Assembly (NCBI RefSeq): GCF_017352115.1
Contig: NZ_CP071448.1
Span: 5,133,001 to 5,197,000, forward strand
DNA length: 64,000 bases
Reading direction: 5' to 3'
Origin: Flavobacterium endoglycinae
Lineage (GTDB): Bacteria; Bacteroidota; Bacteroidia; Flavobacteriales; Flavobacteriaceae
A model generated the notes under the pieces. It saw only the letters and a program-made list of their open reading frames with translations, was not told where the DNA came from and made no database searches. Positions 53,910-63,267 of the stretch are shown piece after piece (the stretch's first letter is position 1; each line of letters opens with the position of its first letter). A program made the translations under genes and the position numbers.

Positions 53910-54290
53910 ATGAAAAAGTCAGTTATTTTTTTAGGAGCAGCTTTATTAGCATTCGCAAATGTTTCTATCGCTTCAAACAGCACAGCTGTTAAAAATCAAG
54001 TTGCAGTATCAGCTGTATACGATGAAGGAACACCACTTGTAGTTGCAGTAAGTAAAGGTGATATCGAAGTAGTAAAAAAATTCATTGAGTACGGAGCTAA
54101 CGTAAATGAGAGATCTGATGATATGTCTCCATTAATGACAGCTGCTCGTTACAACAAAGTAGAAATCATTAAAGTTTTATTGGCAGCAGGTGCTCGTCCA
54201 AACGATAAAAACGAAAAAGGATATACAGCTTTAAAATATGCACAATTATCAAATGCTACAGAAGCAATTGCTATTCTGAAAAATTTGTAA
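53910..54290 (+). CDS. Small secreted ankyrin-repeat protein
   Basis: 126 residues. Signal peptide to about residue 21 (LGAALLAFANVSIAS), a short linker, then about three ankyrin repeats: TPLVVAVSKGDIEVVKKFIEYGANVNE, SPLMTAARYNKVEIIKVLLAAGARPND and GYTALKYAQLSNATEAIAIL (the first two described here by their key TPLxxA and SPLxxA starts). Ankyrin repeats bind proteins; small periplasmic ones in other bacteria protect against oxidative stress or partner an enzyme, but no partner is encoded nearby. Codon usage (many GCA, GTA, AAA) suggests good expression. Own promoter and terminator. Confidence 0.93.
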   Translation: MKKSVIFLGAALLAFANVSIASNSTAVKNQVAVSAVYDEGTPLVVAVSKGDIEVVKKFIEYGANVNERSDDMSPLMTAARYNKVEIIKVLLAAGARPNDKNEKGYTALKYAQLSNATEAIAILKNL

Positions 54291-54320
54291 AAAACAGTTT
54301 TTAAAAGTTTGAGTTAGTAC

Positions 54321-54355
54321 AAACGGCCTTCTTTGAGCGGATGGCCGTTTTTTTA
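54321..54355 (+). terminator. Terminator of the ankyrin gene
   Basis: AAACGGCC (54321-54328) pairs with GGCCGTTT (54343-54350) followed by a T run. Confidence 0.82.
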
Positions 54356-54385
54356 TGCACTTATTTTTGATCAATATTTTATAAA

Positions 54386-54419
54386 TCAAAAAAGCACCAT
54401 TTATATAAATGATGCTTTT
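54386..54419 (-). terminator. Terminator of the metal efflux operon
   Basis: AAAAGCACCATTTAT (54390-54404) pairs with ATAAATGATGCTTTT (54405-54419) with one mismatch; on the minus strand it ends in a T run (GCTTTTTTGAT). It lies about 40 bases after the czcA-like stop. Confidence 0.75.
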
Positions 54420-54460
54420 CCTTCTTAAACCAAATTAATCTAACCAAAATTAATTTACTT

Positions 54461-57400
54461 TTATTCGATTGTTTCATGCTTTTTACGGTTAAATACCCAG
54501 AACAAAATTGGGAAAACCAATAAAGTTAAAATAGTAGCAGTAACCAGTCCGCCGATAATTACAATGGCAAGCGGTTTTTGAGATTCAGAACCAATACCGG
54601 TTGAAATAGCAGCTGGCATTAAACCAATTGAAGCCATTAATGCGGTCATAACTACTGCTCTTGTTCGGGCTTTTACACCTCGCAAAACTGATTCCTGTAG
54701 ACTGAGTTTTGCCTTGAGATTATGATGGAATTCTGATATTAGGATAACTCCATTTTGAATACAAATTCCAAGTAAGGCGATAAAACCAACTCCGGCAGAA
54801 ATTCCGAAGTTCATTCCGGTTAAGTGTAGAGCAATAATTCCTCCAATTACTGCAAAAGGCACATTCGCTAAAACAAGCAGTGAATCTTTGAAATTTCCAA
54901 ATAATATAAAGAGCAAGACAAATATTCCAATTAAACTGATAGGCACAACCTGAGCCAGACGGGCACTTGCACGAACTTGATTTTCAAATTCTCCAGTCCA
55001 TCCCGTGGTATACCCTGGCGGCATTTTAACTTCCGCTACTTTTGATTGTGCTTCTGCGATGGTACTTCCTAAATCTCGGTCACGAACAGAAAATTTTACT
55101 CCAATAAAACGTTTGGTATTGTCTCTGTAAATAAATGCCGGACCTGTTATAGTTTTGATATCACATATTTCTTTCAATGGAATTTTAGCTCCGCTGATTG
55201 TGGGAACTTTTAATTCAGCCAGATCTTCTTCGTCTTTACGATATTCTTTAGAAAAACGAACTCTAACATCGAATTTCTTTTCGTCTTCATATTTCTGAGT
55301 TGCCGTTTTTCCTCCAAAAGCCAATTCTAAAACGGCTTGTGCATCGCTTAAGGTTACACCATACGCTGCCATTTTTTCTCGATCCAGAATAACACTGATT
55401 TCTGGTTGTCCCACATTTCGCAGAATCCCCACATCTTTTATACCTGGAATATTTCTGATTTTCGCTAAAACTTCATTCGATAATTCGTCTAATTTATCCA
55501 AATCATCACCATAAATTTTAACGGCATTGGAAGCTTTAAATCCCGCTACAGATTCGGCAACGTTATCAATTACAGGCTGAGAATAATTATAAGTTATTCC
55601 TTGATGCACTTTCAGCTTTTCATCCATTTCATTTATAAGATCGTCCATAGAAATTTTTCGTTTCCAATCGGCTTTTGGTTTTAAATCAACTTGCAGCTGA
55701 ATAAATCCAAAACCATTTGGATCTGTTCCATCGTTACTTCGCCCTGTCTGCGATAACACATTTTTTACTTCAGGAAAAGCTTCAAGATCTTTTCGAATCA
55801 TTGCGGCTGTTTTAACACTTTCTGGCAATGACGTACTCATGGGTAATTCGGCGGTAACCCACAAAGCTCCTTCGTTTAATTGTGGTAAAAATTCGGTTCC
55901 TAAAAAAGTTGCCGAAAAGAATACAGCAGCAATTAATGCCGTAGAAGCAATTAGTGTTTTTACCTTATGTTTGAATGTCCAGGCAAAACCTTTTGCTACA
56001 ATTCTATCCCAAAAATTCACGAAAGGATTGTTCTTTTCTTTTACATTTTTATTCAATAAAATATGAGATAAAACCGGTACTAGAGTTAAAGTAAAAAGTA
56101 AAGCTCCCATTAAGGCAAATCCTAAAGTGTAAGCAAGAGGCGAAAACATTTTTCCTTCTACTTTTTGGAATGAAAATATTGGGAGTAAAGCGGTAATAAT
56201 GATCAGTTTCGAGAAAAAGATCGCTTTACCCATTTCAGTTCCTGTTTTTTTAATGATGCTTCCTTTGGCAATTTTATTGTAAGCTGTCATTCCTAGTTGA
56301 TGTGCCCTATGATCGAGAACTACAAATAATCCTTCAACCATAACCACGGCGCCATCTATAATAATCCCAAAATCGACTGCACCTAAACTCAGTAAATTGG
56401 CACTCATTCCCATCATTTTTAAGCATAAGAATGCAAATAATAAGGAAAGCGGAATTACAATTGAAACCGTAAAAGTTGTTCGCCAATCGGCCATAAATAA
56501 GAATACTACACAAGTAACCAGAATGATTCCTTCAAATAAGTTATGCATTACGGTTTCGGTTGTGAAATTCATCAGATTATCACGATCGTAAAAAGTTTCA
56601 ATTTTGATGTCTTTTGGTAAAACATTTTCATTTAAATCTTTGATTTTATCTTTGATTAAAGCCAAAGTTTCTTTTGCATTTTCGCCTTTACGCATTACGA
56701 CGATTCCTTCTACAGCATCATCATTTTTGCCAATCCCTGTTTGTCCCACGCGAGGCATAGAACTTTCGTAAACATCGGCAACGTTTTTAACTAAAATAGG
56801 ATTTCCACCAGCATCGTCTACAATAATGTTTTCTATGTCTTTTCTAGATTTTAAAAGTCCAACACCGCGAACAACAAAAGCCTGCCCGTTTTTCTCAATA
56901 ATATCACCACCCACGTTTAAGTTTCCTGCATCAATGGCGTTATAAACCTGCAAAGGAGTAATATTATATTTCGCTAATTTAATTGGATCGACACCCACTT
57001 CATATGTTTTGGTTTGGCCTCCAAAAACATTTAAATCAGCAACTCCGGGAACGGCACGTAGTTGTTTGTCGATAACCCAGTTTTGATAAGTCAATAATTC
57101 ACGGCTGTCTCTGCTGTCACTTTTAACAATATACCTGAAAATTTCGCCCGTTGGGCCGTAGGGAGGCTGAACATCTGGTTCAACATCATCAGGAAGAGTT
57201 ACGTTTTTTAATAAATTATTGACTTGAAAGCGGGCAAAAGTATCGTCGACACCATCATCAAAAATGATTTTAATTACTGATAAACCAAACATGGTGATGC
57301 TTCGTACACTTGTTTTTTTCTGTACGGAGTTCATCGAAATTTCGATTGGTGTTGTTACAAAACGTTCTACTTCCTCGGCACTTTTACCATTCCATTGTGT

Positions 57401-57559
57401 AATAATAATGATTTGTGTATTGGTTACATCTGGAAAGGCATCAATGGGCATATTTTTGAATGAAATAAAACCTGCAACAGCCAGCATTCCAACCCAAAAG
57501 AAGGTAAATGCTTTATTCTTAAGCGAAAAAGCAATTATATTACGTATGAATTTGTTCAT
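54461..57559 (-). CDS. CzcA-type heavy-metal RND efflux pump
   Basis: 1032-residue inner-membrane protein, the standard RND size: 12 membrane helices (first at about 17-33, then groups at about 340-500 and 865-1025) and two large periplasmic loops. The helix-4 signature reads DFGIIIDGAVVMVE (Asp396, Asp402, Glu409), which matches the divalent-cation (Zn/Co/Cd/Ni) type of HME-RND pump rather than the Cu/Ag type. It uses proton flow to expel metal through the adaptor and TolC-type channel encoded directly upstream. Gap to the adaptor gene is 3 bases. Last gene of the operon, with its own terminator. Exact metal not determined. Confidence 0.94.
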   Translation of the reverse strand: MNKFIRNIIAFSLKNKAFTFFWVGMLAVAGFISFKNMPIDAFPDVTNTQIIIITQWNGKSAEEVERFVTTPIEISMNSVQKKTSVRSITMFGLSVIKIIFDDGVDDTFARFQVNNLLKNVTLPDDVEPDVQPPYGPTGEIFRYIVKSDSRDSRELLTYQNWVIDKQLRAVPGVADLNVFGGQTKTYEVGVDPIKLAKYNITPLQVYNAIDAGNLNVGGDIIEKNGQAFVVRGVGLLKSRKDIENIIVDDAGGNPILVKNVADVYESSMPRVGQTGIGKNDDAVEGIVVMRKGENAKETLALIKDKIKDLNENVLPKDIKIETFYDRDNLMNFTTETVMHNLFEGIILVTCVVFLFMADWRTTFTVSIVIPLSLLFAFLCLKMMGMSANLLSLGAVDFGIIIDGAVVMVEGLFVVLDHRAHQLGMTAYNKIAKGSIIKKTGTEMGKAIFFSKLIIITALLPIFSFQKVEGKMFSPLAYTLGFALMGALLFTLTLVPVLSHILLNKNVKEKNNPFVNFWDRIVAKGFAWTFKHKVKTLIASTALIAAVFFSATFLGTEFLPQLNEGALWVTAELPMSTSLPESVKTAAMIRKDLEAFPEVKNVLSQTGRSNDGTDPNGFGFIQLQVDLKPKADWKRKISMDDLINEMDEKLKVHQGITYNYSQPVIDNVAESVAGFKASNAVKIYGDDLDKLDELSNEVLAKIRNIPGIKDVGILRNVGQPEISVILDREKMAAYGVTLSDAQAVLELAFGGKTATQKYEDEKKFDVRVRFSKEYRKDEEDLAELKVPTISGAKIPLKEICDIKTITGPAFIYRDNTKRFIGVKFSVRDRDLGSTIAEAQSKVAEVKMPPGYTTGWTGEFENQVRASARLAQVVPISLIGIFVLLFILFGNFKDSLLVLANVPFAVIGGIIALHLTGMNFGISAGVGFIALLGICIQNGVILISEFHHNLKAKLSLQESVLRGVKARTRAVVMTALMASIGLMPAAISTGIGSESQKPLAIVIIGGLVTATILTLLVFPILFWVFNRKKHETIE

Positions 57560-57562
57560 ATC

Positions 57563-58651
57563 TTAATCGTTTAAAGCGCGATAAATAAATAATTGGTTGT
57601 TGGTAATGACTTTTTCATTTTCTTTTAAACCTCCCGAGATATAAGTGGTTTCTCCAACAACTCTGTAAACATCAACTTGTCTGGTTTCGATATTGTGACG
57701 GTCTTTAAAGATCATGACGAAGTTTTTGCTTTTATCAAATACAATGGCTTTACTTGGTATCGCAATCATGGATTGATTTTGTTCGTTGTATGACAATTTA
57801 ATATTGGCATTCATATCAGGTTTTAATAAAAATCCTGGATTTTGAAGTTTTATTCGCGCCTGCATGGCTTTGGTTTCAGGATCTATGACGTTGAAAATTT
57901 TATCGACTTTTCCTTTAAAAATTTTGTCAGGATAACTTAAAGTAGTAACATCGGCATCAATTCCCAATTTTATTTTATTGATATCAATTTCGTTGATGTT
58001 TGCCATTGCCCAAACTTCGCTGATTTCCGCAATATCAAAAATGTTATCAGAACGATCTGAACGTAATAACATATCTTGATTGATACTTTTTTGAATGATA
58101 AAACCGCTGATTGGTGCAGTTACTTCATAAATAGAACCTGCTCTAATGTTGTAGATTTTATATGTTTCCTGAGTTTTGCTTAATTGCGACTGCGCTTTGT
58201 TTACTTCTGATTTTGCCTGCAGCACATCGCTTTCAGAATTTAATTTTCCATCAAATAGTTCCTGGGCTACTTTTAGTTGGTTTTTGGCAACAAGTAAATC
58301 ATTTTTAGCATCGATAGATTGTTTTTCAAAATCGGCAATATCCGTACTTTTTATCGTAGCCAGAACTTGTCCTTTTTTTACATAATCTCCTAATTCGACA
58401 TTTACTTTAACGACACTTCCGCCCACAAGAGGGTAAACGTCAATCATTTTATTATTGTCGGCAGTAATTTTTCCGTAAAAACTTAATTCATTTTTTACAG
58501 GTTCCGTTTTTGCTTCGGCGGTACTGGTTGTTTTCAGCATATTATCGCTAAGCGAAAATGTACTTTTTGTTTCAGGATTTTCAACTTCCTTTTTGCAGCT
58601 TGCAATTGATAAACTTACCAACGCAATTCCTATAAGTAATGTATGTCTCAT
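57563..58651 (-). CDS. RND efflux periplasmic adaptor (CzcB/CusB-like)
   Basis: 362-residue lipoprotein (lipobox SIASC, Cys19). The membrane-fusion layout is visible: a lipoyl-like half (about 65-100, YPLVGGSVVKVNVELGDYVKKG), a helical hairpin (about 110-165, rich in Lys, Gln, Ser), the second lipoyl half (VTAPISGFIIQKSINQ), then beta-barrel and membrane-proximal domains. It bridges the inner-membrane pump and the outer-membrane channel. No His-rich metal-binding tail is seen. It lies 12 bases after the TolC-type gene and 3 before the pump, so it is cotranscribed with both. Confidence 0.93.
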   Translation of the reverse strand: MRHTLLIGIALVSLSIASCKKEVENPETKSTFSLSDNMLKTTSTAEAKTEPVKNELSFYGKITADNNKMIDVYPLVGGSVVKVNVELGDYVKKGQVLATIKSTDIADFEKQSIDAKNDLLVAKNQLKVAQELFDGKLNSESDVLQAKSEVNKAQSQLSKTQETYKIYNIRAGSIYEVTAPISGFIIQKSINQDMLLRSDRSDNIFDIAEISEVWAMANINEIDINKIKLGIDADVTTLSYPDKIFKGKVDKIFNVIDPETKAMQARIKLQNPGFLLKPDMNANIKLSYNEQNQSMIAIPSKAIVFDKSKNFVMIFKDRHNIETRQVDVYRVVGETTYISGGLKENEKVITNNQLFIYRALND

Positions 58652-58663
58652 TATTATTTAGTT

Positions 58664-59911
58664 TTAAAATAAATCCTTGTTGATGGTGCTGTTTAATTCT
58701 TCTGCAGATAAAGCCAGTTTTTTCTTTAATTCGTTAACTTGAACATTGGCTTGGTTGTAACTTTCCATAAAATCTGTAAATTCCAGTAAACTGATATTTC
58801 GTTTTTGGAAATTGGTTAAGATTCCGTTGTAAACAGCTTCAAAATCGGCATTTACAGTCGGTTTTATTACAGCATAATTTTTACGGGATTCTTCCCATTT
58901 ATTCCATGCTGATGTAATTTCGGTTTCTAACTGCAGGTCAAAATTCTGTTTTTCTACTTTAGACTGTGCCAAAATGGTTTGAGCATATTTGATATTTCCT
59001 TTGTTCTTGTTCCAAAGCGGCAATGGAATTCCAACGGTAAGATTGGCTTCACGGTTAAAAGCACCGCTTCGCTGGTCATAATTGGCACCAAGCGTAATAT
59101 CTGGAACAGAAAGTGATTTCTGCCACTTTATATTTAGTTCATTGGCTTCAATTTCTTTTTGCTTTGCCAAATAATCTGGTCGGTTAGCAATTGCATCACT
59201 TTCTAAAGCTTTTATATCAAAAGGGATTTCTTTTAAATATTTACTAAATTCATTTTCATAAACTTTTGGAACTATCATCTCTTTAGAATTCAAAAGAAGT
59301 CTCAAATTGGCTTGTTGTTCAATATTATCATTGACAACTTCCATTCGTTCATTTTTAAAGTTTAGATACAAGGTTTGCAGACGCACAACATCTCTTAAGG
59401 GGATATTTCCTTTTTGTGCCTGAATGGAGTAGGAGTTGATCAAATCTTCAATATGAGCGATTTGTTTATCGGTAGTTTCCAGACTTTTAGTATTGTAATA
59501 AACCGTATAAAAACTCTGGCGTAACTGAAGCTTTAAATTCCTCAGAAGATCATTAAACTGAAGCTCTGCCAATTGCTCGTTGGTTTTGGCCAGCTTTATT
59601 TCATTTCGTTTTTTGCCTCCCAAATAAATAAGTTGTTCGATACCAAATGCTTTTTGTCCTTCTTTTCCAATATCAAAATATTGGTTTCTTTCTGGATTGT
59701 AAGCATTCAATTCGGCAGTAAGATTGGGATTGTCCCAAATTCGAGCCTGAATAGTTAAGGCTTTTGCTGCATCAATATTATAATGCGAAGCCAGTAAAAA
59801 AAGATTGTTTTTAAGAAACTGGCTCTCGCAATCCTCAAGCGTGACTGCATTTTGAGCCGTTACTACTTGATTGAGAAATACAAGTAATAATAATGCATAG
59901 AGTTTTCTCAT
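58664..59911 (-). CDS. TolC-family outer-membrane efflux channel (CzcC-like)
   Basis: 415 residues with a signal peptide ending VTAQ (about 1-19) and no lipobox. Two similar halves of long helices and short beta-strands, the TolC pattern: first half about 25-215 (LEDCESQFLKNNLFLLASHY), second about 220-415 (IANRPDYLAKQKEIEANELN, LWNKNKGNIKYAQTILAQSK). It forms the exit duct of the efflux system. First gene of the three-gene pump operon; its upstream region carries three GCTTAAAAT direct repeats that are likely bound by the response regulator encoded further upstream. Confidence 0.92.
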   Translation of the reverse strand: MRKLYALLLLVFLNQVVTAQNAVTLEDCESQFLKNNLFLLASHYNIDAAKALTIQARIWDNPNLTAELNAYNPERNQYFDIGKEGQKAFGIEQLIYLGGKKRNEIKLAKTNEQLAELQFNDLLRNLKLQLRQSFYTVYYNTKSLETTDKQIAHIEDLINSYSIQAQKGNIPLRDVVRLQTLYLNFKNERMEVVNDNIEQQANLRLLLNSKEMIVPKVYENEFSKYLKEIPFDIKALESDAIANRPDYLAKQKEIEANELNIKWQKSLSVPDITLGANYDQRSGAFNREANLTVGIPLPLWNKNKGNIKYAQTILAQSKVEKQNFDLQLETEITSAWNKWEESRKNYAVIKPTVNADFEAVYNGILTNFQKRNISLLEFTDFMESYNQANVQVNELKKKLALSAEELNSTINKDLF

Positions 59912-59950
59912 TGTATCAAAAATTTATTTTATACAAATATGCTATCGGCA

Positions 59951-59994
59951 GACTTTAATAGGGCTTAAAATCTAGCTTAAAATTAGCTTAAAAT
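59951..59994 (-). promoter_or_regulatory. Response-regulator binding repeats in front of the efflux operon
   Basis: Three exact direct repeats GCTTAAAAT at 59963, 59975 and 59986, and a degenerate fourth, GACTTTAAT, at 59951. Spacing of 11-12 bases is one helical turn, the pattern bound by OmpR/PhoB-type regulators. They lie 40-83 bases upstream of the TolC-type start codon. Confidence 0.65.
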
Positions 59995-60000
59995 AAATTA

Positions 60001-61359
60001 TCAATGAAAAAATAATTGAAATAAATTACTGTTAATATCTGGAATACTGTAAGTTATAGTTGATTTATGTAGGTTTAAAATGCGTTGGACAATTCGTAAA
60101 CCAAGTCCAAATCCAGTTGTTCCTTTCGAATTTTTGCCGCGCATAAAGGGCTGGAAAAGATTCTTCTGTTCCTTTTCGCTTAAGGTTTTTCCGGTATTTA
60201 ATATCGAAATTATAAGCTGATTTTCGTTTCTGCTTATTTTTACTTCTGCCTGATTGTTGTCAGAATATAAACAGGCATTTTTCAAAACATTAATCAATGC
60301 AATTTCAAGAAGGTTTTTATTGCCTTTTACTTCCAATAAAGTATCGAGATTATCACTTTCTTCAATTTCAAATAAAATAGAAAATTCAGGAAAGCTCTTT
60401 TTGAGGTTTTCCATGGCAGAAAATAGAATCTCATCCATACGATGAATTTCATTGTTTTCAGCTTCATTAGTATCAATTTTAGATAAAATCAATAATGAAT
60501 TTATTAGTTCTGTAAGATGATTAACATCAGATAAAATAGCCTTTAAGAAAGTTTTTCCTTTAATAGAAGTTGCCGGATCTGCAATCGTGTTTTCGATCTG
60601 CGCCGTTATTCTAGATAAAGGAGTTCTTAATTCATGAGAAGCGTGAGCCGTAAATTCTTTTTGCTTTTGATAGGAAATCTCAATGCGATCCATCATGTAA
60701 TTGAATTCATTAGCCAGAAGATCAATTTCATCTTTCTTGCTTTTGGAAACGATACGCGAATCAAGATTGTTTTCGTTAATGTTTTTTATTTTCTGATGAA
60801 ATAATCCAAGCGGATTCAGTGCCTTTCTTACCATGAAAGAAGTCAGAATCCAGCAGATGCAAGTAAAAAATATGTATGAAACCACCAAAGTATATCTAAG
60901 GAAAAGAAGTTTTCGTTTTCCATAATCATCTGTAGCAGATATTAAAGCATAGAAATCTTTGTCTTTTGTGTCGTAAAAAACGCCATAAACTTCATAATCG
61001 CCCTGCTGTTTAAAAAAGGTTTTGTTCTTTTTAAGGTATTTTAAATCTTCTTCAGACCATTTTATTTTAGCGTCGTCAATACTGCTGTAAATTAATTTGA
61101 AATTCGAATCAAAAACCAATGTTTTTTCATCATATAATTTATTGATTGAATTTTGGTCAATCATTTTCAGCAGCTGTTCATCGACTTCTTTTACATCAAC
61201 TAAAAGTTTAATATTGGAAAGTGCTTTAATTTCGAGACGTTCACGGAATTCTTCTTTTCTAAAATTAGAATACAAAACAAATATCACAGTTGACGCCAAT
61301 CCAAAAAGGATTGTAAACAATAAACTTACCAATAGTGATATTCTGTTTTTTAAAGTCAT
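60001..61359 (-). CDS. Sensor histidine kinase of the efflux system (CzcS/CusS-like)
   Basis: 452 residues. Two membrane helices (about 9-31 and 155-176) enclose a periplasmic sensing domain of about 120 residues; then HAMP (about 178-230), HisKA with phospho-His242 (HASHELRTPLSR), and HATPase (about 340-450: ALINVLKNACLYSDN, GFGLGLRIVQRIL). The periplasmic part has no obvious cluster of His or Cys, so the metal-binding mode is not evident. Its start overlaps the end of the response-regulator gene by 4 bases, so both are made together. It should report excess metal in the periplasm to the regulator. Confidence 0.93.
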   Translation of the reverse strand: MTLKNRISLLVSLLFTILFGLASTVIFVLYSNFRKEEFRERLEIKALSNIKLLVDVKEVDEQLLKMIDQNSINKLYDEKTLVFDSNFKLIYSSIDDAKIKWSEEDLKYLKKNKTFFKQQGDYEVYGVFYDTKDKDFYALISATDDYGKRKLLFLRYTLVVSYIFFTCICWILTSFMVRKALNPLGLFHQKIKNINENNLDSRIVSKSKKDEIDLLANEFNYMMDRIEISYQKQKEFTAHASHELRTPLSRITAQIENTIADPATSIKGKTFLKAILSDVNHLTELINSLLILSKIDTNEAENNEIHRMDEILFSAMENLKKSFPEFSILFEIEESDNLDTLLEVKGNKNLLEIALINVLKNACLYSDNNQAEVKISRNENQLIISILNTGKTLSEKEQKNLFQPFMRGKNSKGTTGFGLGLRIVQRILNLHKSTITYSIPDINSNLFQLFFH

Positions 61360-62036
61360 TCCTGATTGTTTAAGTAATATCCATAACCAATTTTAGTGCG
61401 GATAAGTTTTGTTTCTTGGTCTTTATCTATTTTCTTGCGAAGAAAGTTGATGTAAACTTCAATAGTATTCTGATTGGTTTCGATGTGATAATCCCAAAGT
61501 TTCTCTGCAATAAACTGCTTAGAAAGCACTTTTCCTTTGGCATGGGCCAGAATAAGAATAAGTTTGAATTCTTTTGGAGTTAATTTAATTTCTTCACCTG
61601 AACGAAAAACTTTCATTTCTTCTTCCAGAATTTCTAAATCTTCAATGATGATTTTGTGTTCTATCTGCTGTGGTATTTCTTTTCGTCTTAATAAAGAAGA
61701 AATTCGAGCATATAATTCTTCAAAATGAAAAGGTTTTACCAAATAATCATCAGCACCATTGTTAAATGAATCTAGTTTGTCTTCAATTTCACTAAAAGCG
61801 GTTAACATTATAATAGGTGTTTTTTTGTCGATTTCTCGGATACCTTTGCAAACCTCTATACCATTTGTGCCTGGAACATTAATATCCAGAATGATTAAAT
61901 CATATTCGTATGGAAAGTATTTTTTTAATAGTAACGAACCATCATAATAAGGAATACACTCGAATTGTTTAGTGGTAAAAAAAGCCGAGATTTCCTTAGA
62001 CAATGTAAAATCGTCTTCGAGCAGCAGTATTTTCAT
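61356..62036 (-). CDS. OmpR-family response regulator of the efflux system
   Basis: 226 residues: receiver domain (about 1-118) with phospho-Asp51 (DLIILDINVPGTNG), acidic pocket Glu7-Asp8-Asp9 and Lys101-type switch (DYLVKPFHFEEL). A winged-helix DNA-binding domain follows (about 130-225, LTPKEFKLILILAHAKGKVL and TIEVYINFLRKKIDKD). This is the OmpR/PhoB type, whose members bind tandem direct repeats about 11 bases apart. Such repeats are found before the TolC-type gene downstream. The kinase gene overlaps its 3' end by 4 bases. Confidence 0.95.
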   Translation of the reverse strand: MKILLLEDDFTLSKEISAFFTTKQFECIPYYDGSLLLKKYFPYEYDLIILDINVPGTNGIEVCKGIREIDKKTPIIMLTAFSEIEDKLDSFNNGADDYLVKPFHFEELYARISSLLRRKEIPQQIEHKIIIEDLEILEEEMKVFRSGEEIKLTPKEFKLILILAHAKGKVLSKQFIAEKLWDYHIETNQNTIEVYINFLRKKIDKDQETKLIRTKIGYGYYLNNQE

Positions 62037-62052
62037 TCTTGGGGGAATTTAT

Positions 62053-62082
62053 AAATTCGGCCATTCAAAAACAGCCGAATTT
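62053..62082 (-). terminator. Probable terminator of the M42 peptidase gene
   Basis: AAATTCGGC (62053-62061) pairs perfectly with GCCGAATTT (62074-62082). On the minus strand it is followed only by TATAAATT, so the T-run is weak. It separates the peptidase from the two-component genes. Confidence 0.5.
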
Positions 62083-62097
62083 AATATGAAATAGTTT

Positions 62098-63186
62098 TTA
62101 TTTGAAATAAGAGAAAGTCTCGTTATTCTCAATTTTCAATAATGACTCATAAATCAATTGAATAACATTTTCAACATCTTCCTTATGAACCATTTCTACA
62201 GTGGTATGCATATAACGTAATGGTAATGAAATTAATGCAGAAGGAACACCGCCGTTACTGTAAGCAAAAGCATCTGTATCTGTTCCTGTGGCACGAGAAG
62301 TTGCATGGCGCTGAAATGGTATTTTATTTTCTTCAGCGGTTTCTACAATTAAATCACGTAGTTTATTTTGAATCGCAGGAGAATACCCAATAACAGGGCC
62401 TCTTCCCATTTTAAGATCACCTTCTACTTTTTTGTCAATCATTGGAGTAGTTGTATCGTGGCAAACATCTGTCACAATAGCAACATTTGGTTTTATTCTG
62501 TGGGCAATCATTTCAGCTCCGCGTAAACCAATTTCTTCTTGAACTGAATTCACAATATAAAGTCCGAATGGAAGTTCTTTTTTGTTTTCCTTTAATAAAC
62601 GAGCTACTTCAGCAATCATAAAACCACCCATTCTATTATCGATAGCACGACAAACAAATTTATTTTCGTTTAAAATCATAAATTCATCCGGATAAGTGAT
62701 TACACAACCAACATGAACCCCTAAAGCTTCAACCTGTTCTTTGGTTTCGCAACCAAGATCTATAAATATGTTGCTTAATTTAGGTATTTCTTCTTTGTCA
62801 CGTAAACGGGTATGAATAGCCGGCCATCCAAAAACACCTTTTACAATTCCATTTTTAGTATGAATGTTTACTCTTTTAGAAGGAGCAATCTGATGATCAG
62901 ATCCACCATTTCGGATTACATATAATAAACCATCTTCAGTAATGTAGTTTACATACCATGAAATTTCATCAGCATGACCTTCAATTACTACCTTATATGG
63001 AGTATCTGGATTAATAACTCCAACTGCTGTACCATAAGTATCCGTAATAAAAGTATCAACATAAGGTTGCAGGTAATTCATCCAAAGTTTTTGCCCTTCG
63101 CTTTCATAACCTGTCGGCGAAGCGTTATTTAGATAGCTTTCTAGGAAAGCAATAGAAGAATCATTTAAGATTGATTTTGTGCTCAT
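62098..63186 (-). CDS. M42 family aminopeptidase
   Basis: 362 residues, cytoplasmic. Binuclear metallopeptidase motifs of the M42/M20 clan: VIEGHADEISWYV (His ligand and Asp), CRAIDNRMGG (bridging Asp), VQEEIGLRGA (catalytic Glu and ligand), IVTDVCHDTT (Asp ligand), and RYMHTTVEMVHKED with the final His ligand. The PTGYESEG opening is typical. M42 enzymes assemble into large hollow dodecamers that trim short peptides, and could finish the breakdown of peptides from any source. Single gene, divergent from the DUF4294 gene. Often annotated as endoglucanase M, which is historical and not meant here. Confidence 0.93.
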   Translation of the reverse strand: MSTKSILNDSSIAFLESYLNNASPTGYESEGQKLWMNYLQPYVDTFITDTYGTAVGVINPDTPYKVVIEGHADEISWYVNYITEDGLLYVIRNGGSDHQIAPSKRVNIHTKNGIVKGVFGWPAIHTRLRDKEEIPKLSNIFIDLGCETKEQVEALGVHVGCVITYPDEFMILNENKFVCRAIDNRMGGFMIAEVARLLKENKKELPFGLYIVNSVQEEIGLRGAEMIAHRIKPNVAIVTDVCHDTTTPMIDKKVEGDLKMGRGPVIGYSPAIQNKLRDLIVETAEENKIPFQRHATSRATGTDTDAFAYSNGGVPSALISLPLRYMHTTVEMVHKEDVENVIQLIYESLLKIENNETFSYFK

Positions 63187-63209
63187 AAAAATATTTTTGC
63201 GCTAATTTA

Positions 63210-63217
63210 TAAATTTG
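63210..63217 (+). promoter_or_regulatory. Promoter -7 element of the DUF4294 gene
   Basis: TAAATTTG, full match to TAnnTTTG, 50 bases before the ATG at 63268. No well-placed -33 element. Confidence 0.4.
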
Positions 63218-63267
63218 GTATTAGAGTTGTGTATAAATATATAATTTTACATTTAAATTAAGACTCT

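Noticed and set aside
54461..57559. Copper/silver (CusA) assignment for the RND pump
   Set aside because: The helix-4 motif DFGxxxDGAxxxVE matches divalent-cation pumps; the Cu/Ag type has a different motif.
57264..57566. 100-codon plus-strand frame opposite the 5' end of the czcA-like gene
   Set aside because: Antisense to a fully conserved RND coding region; no independent features.
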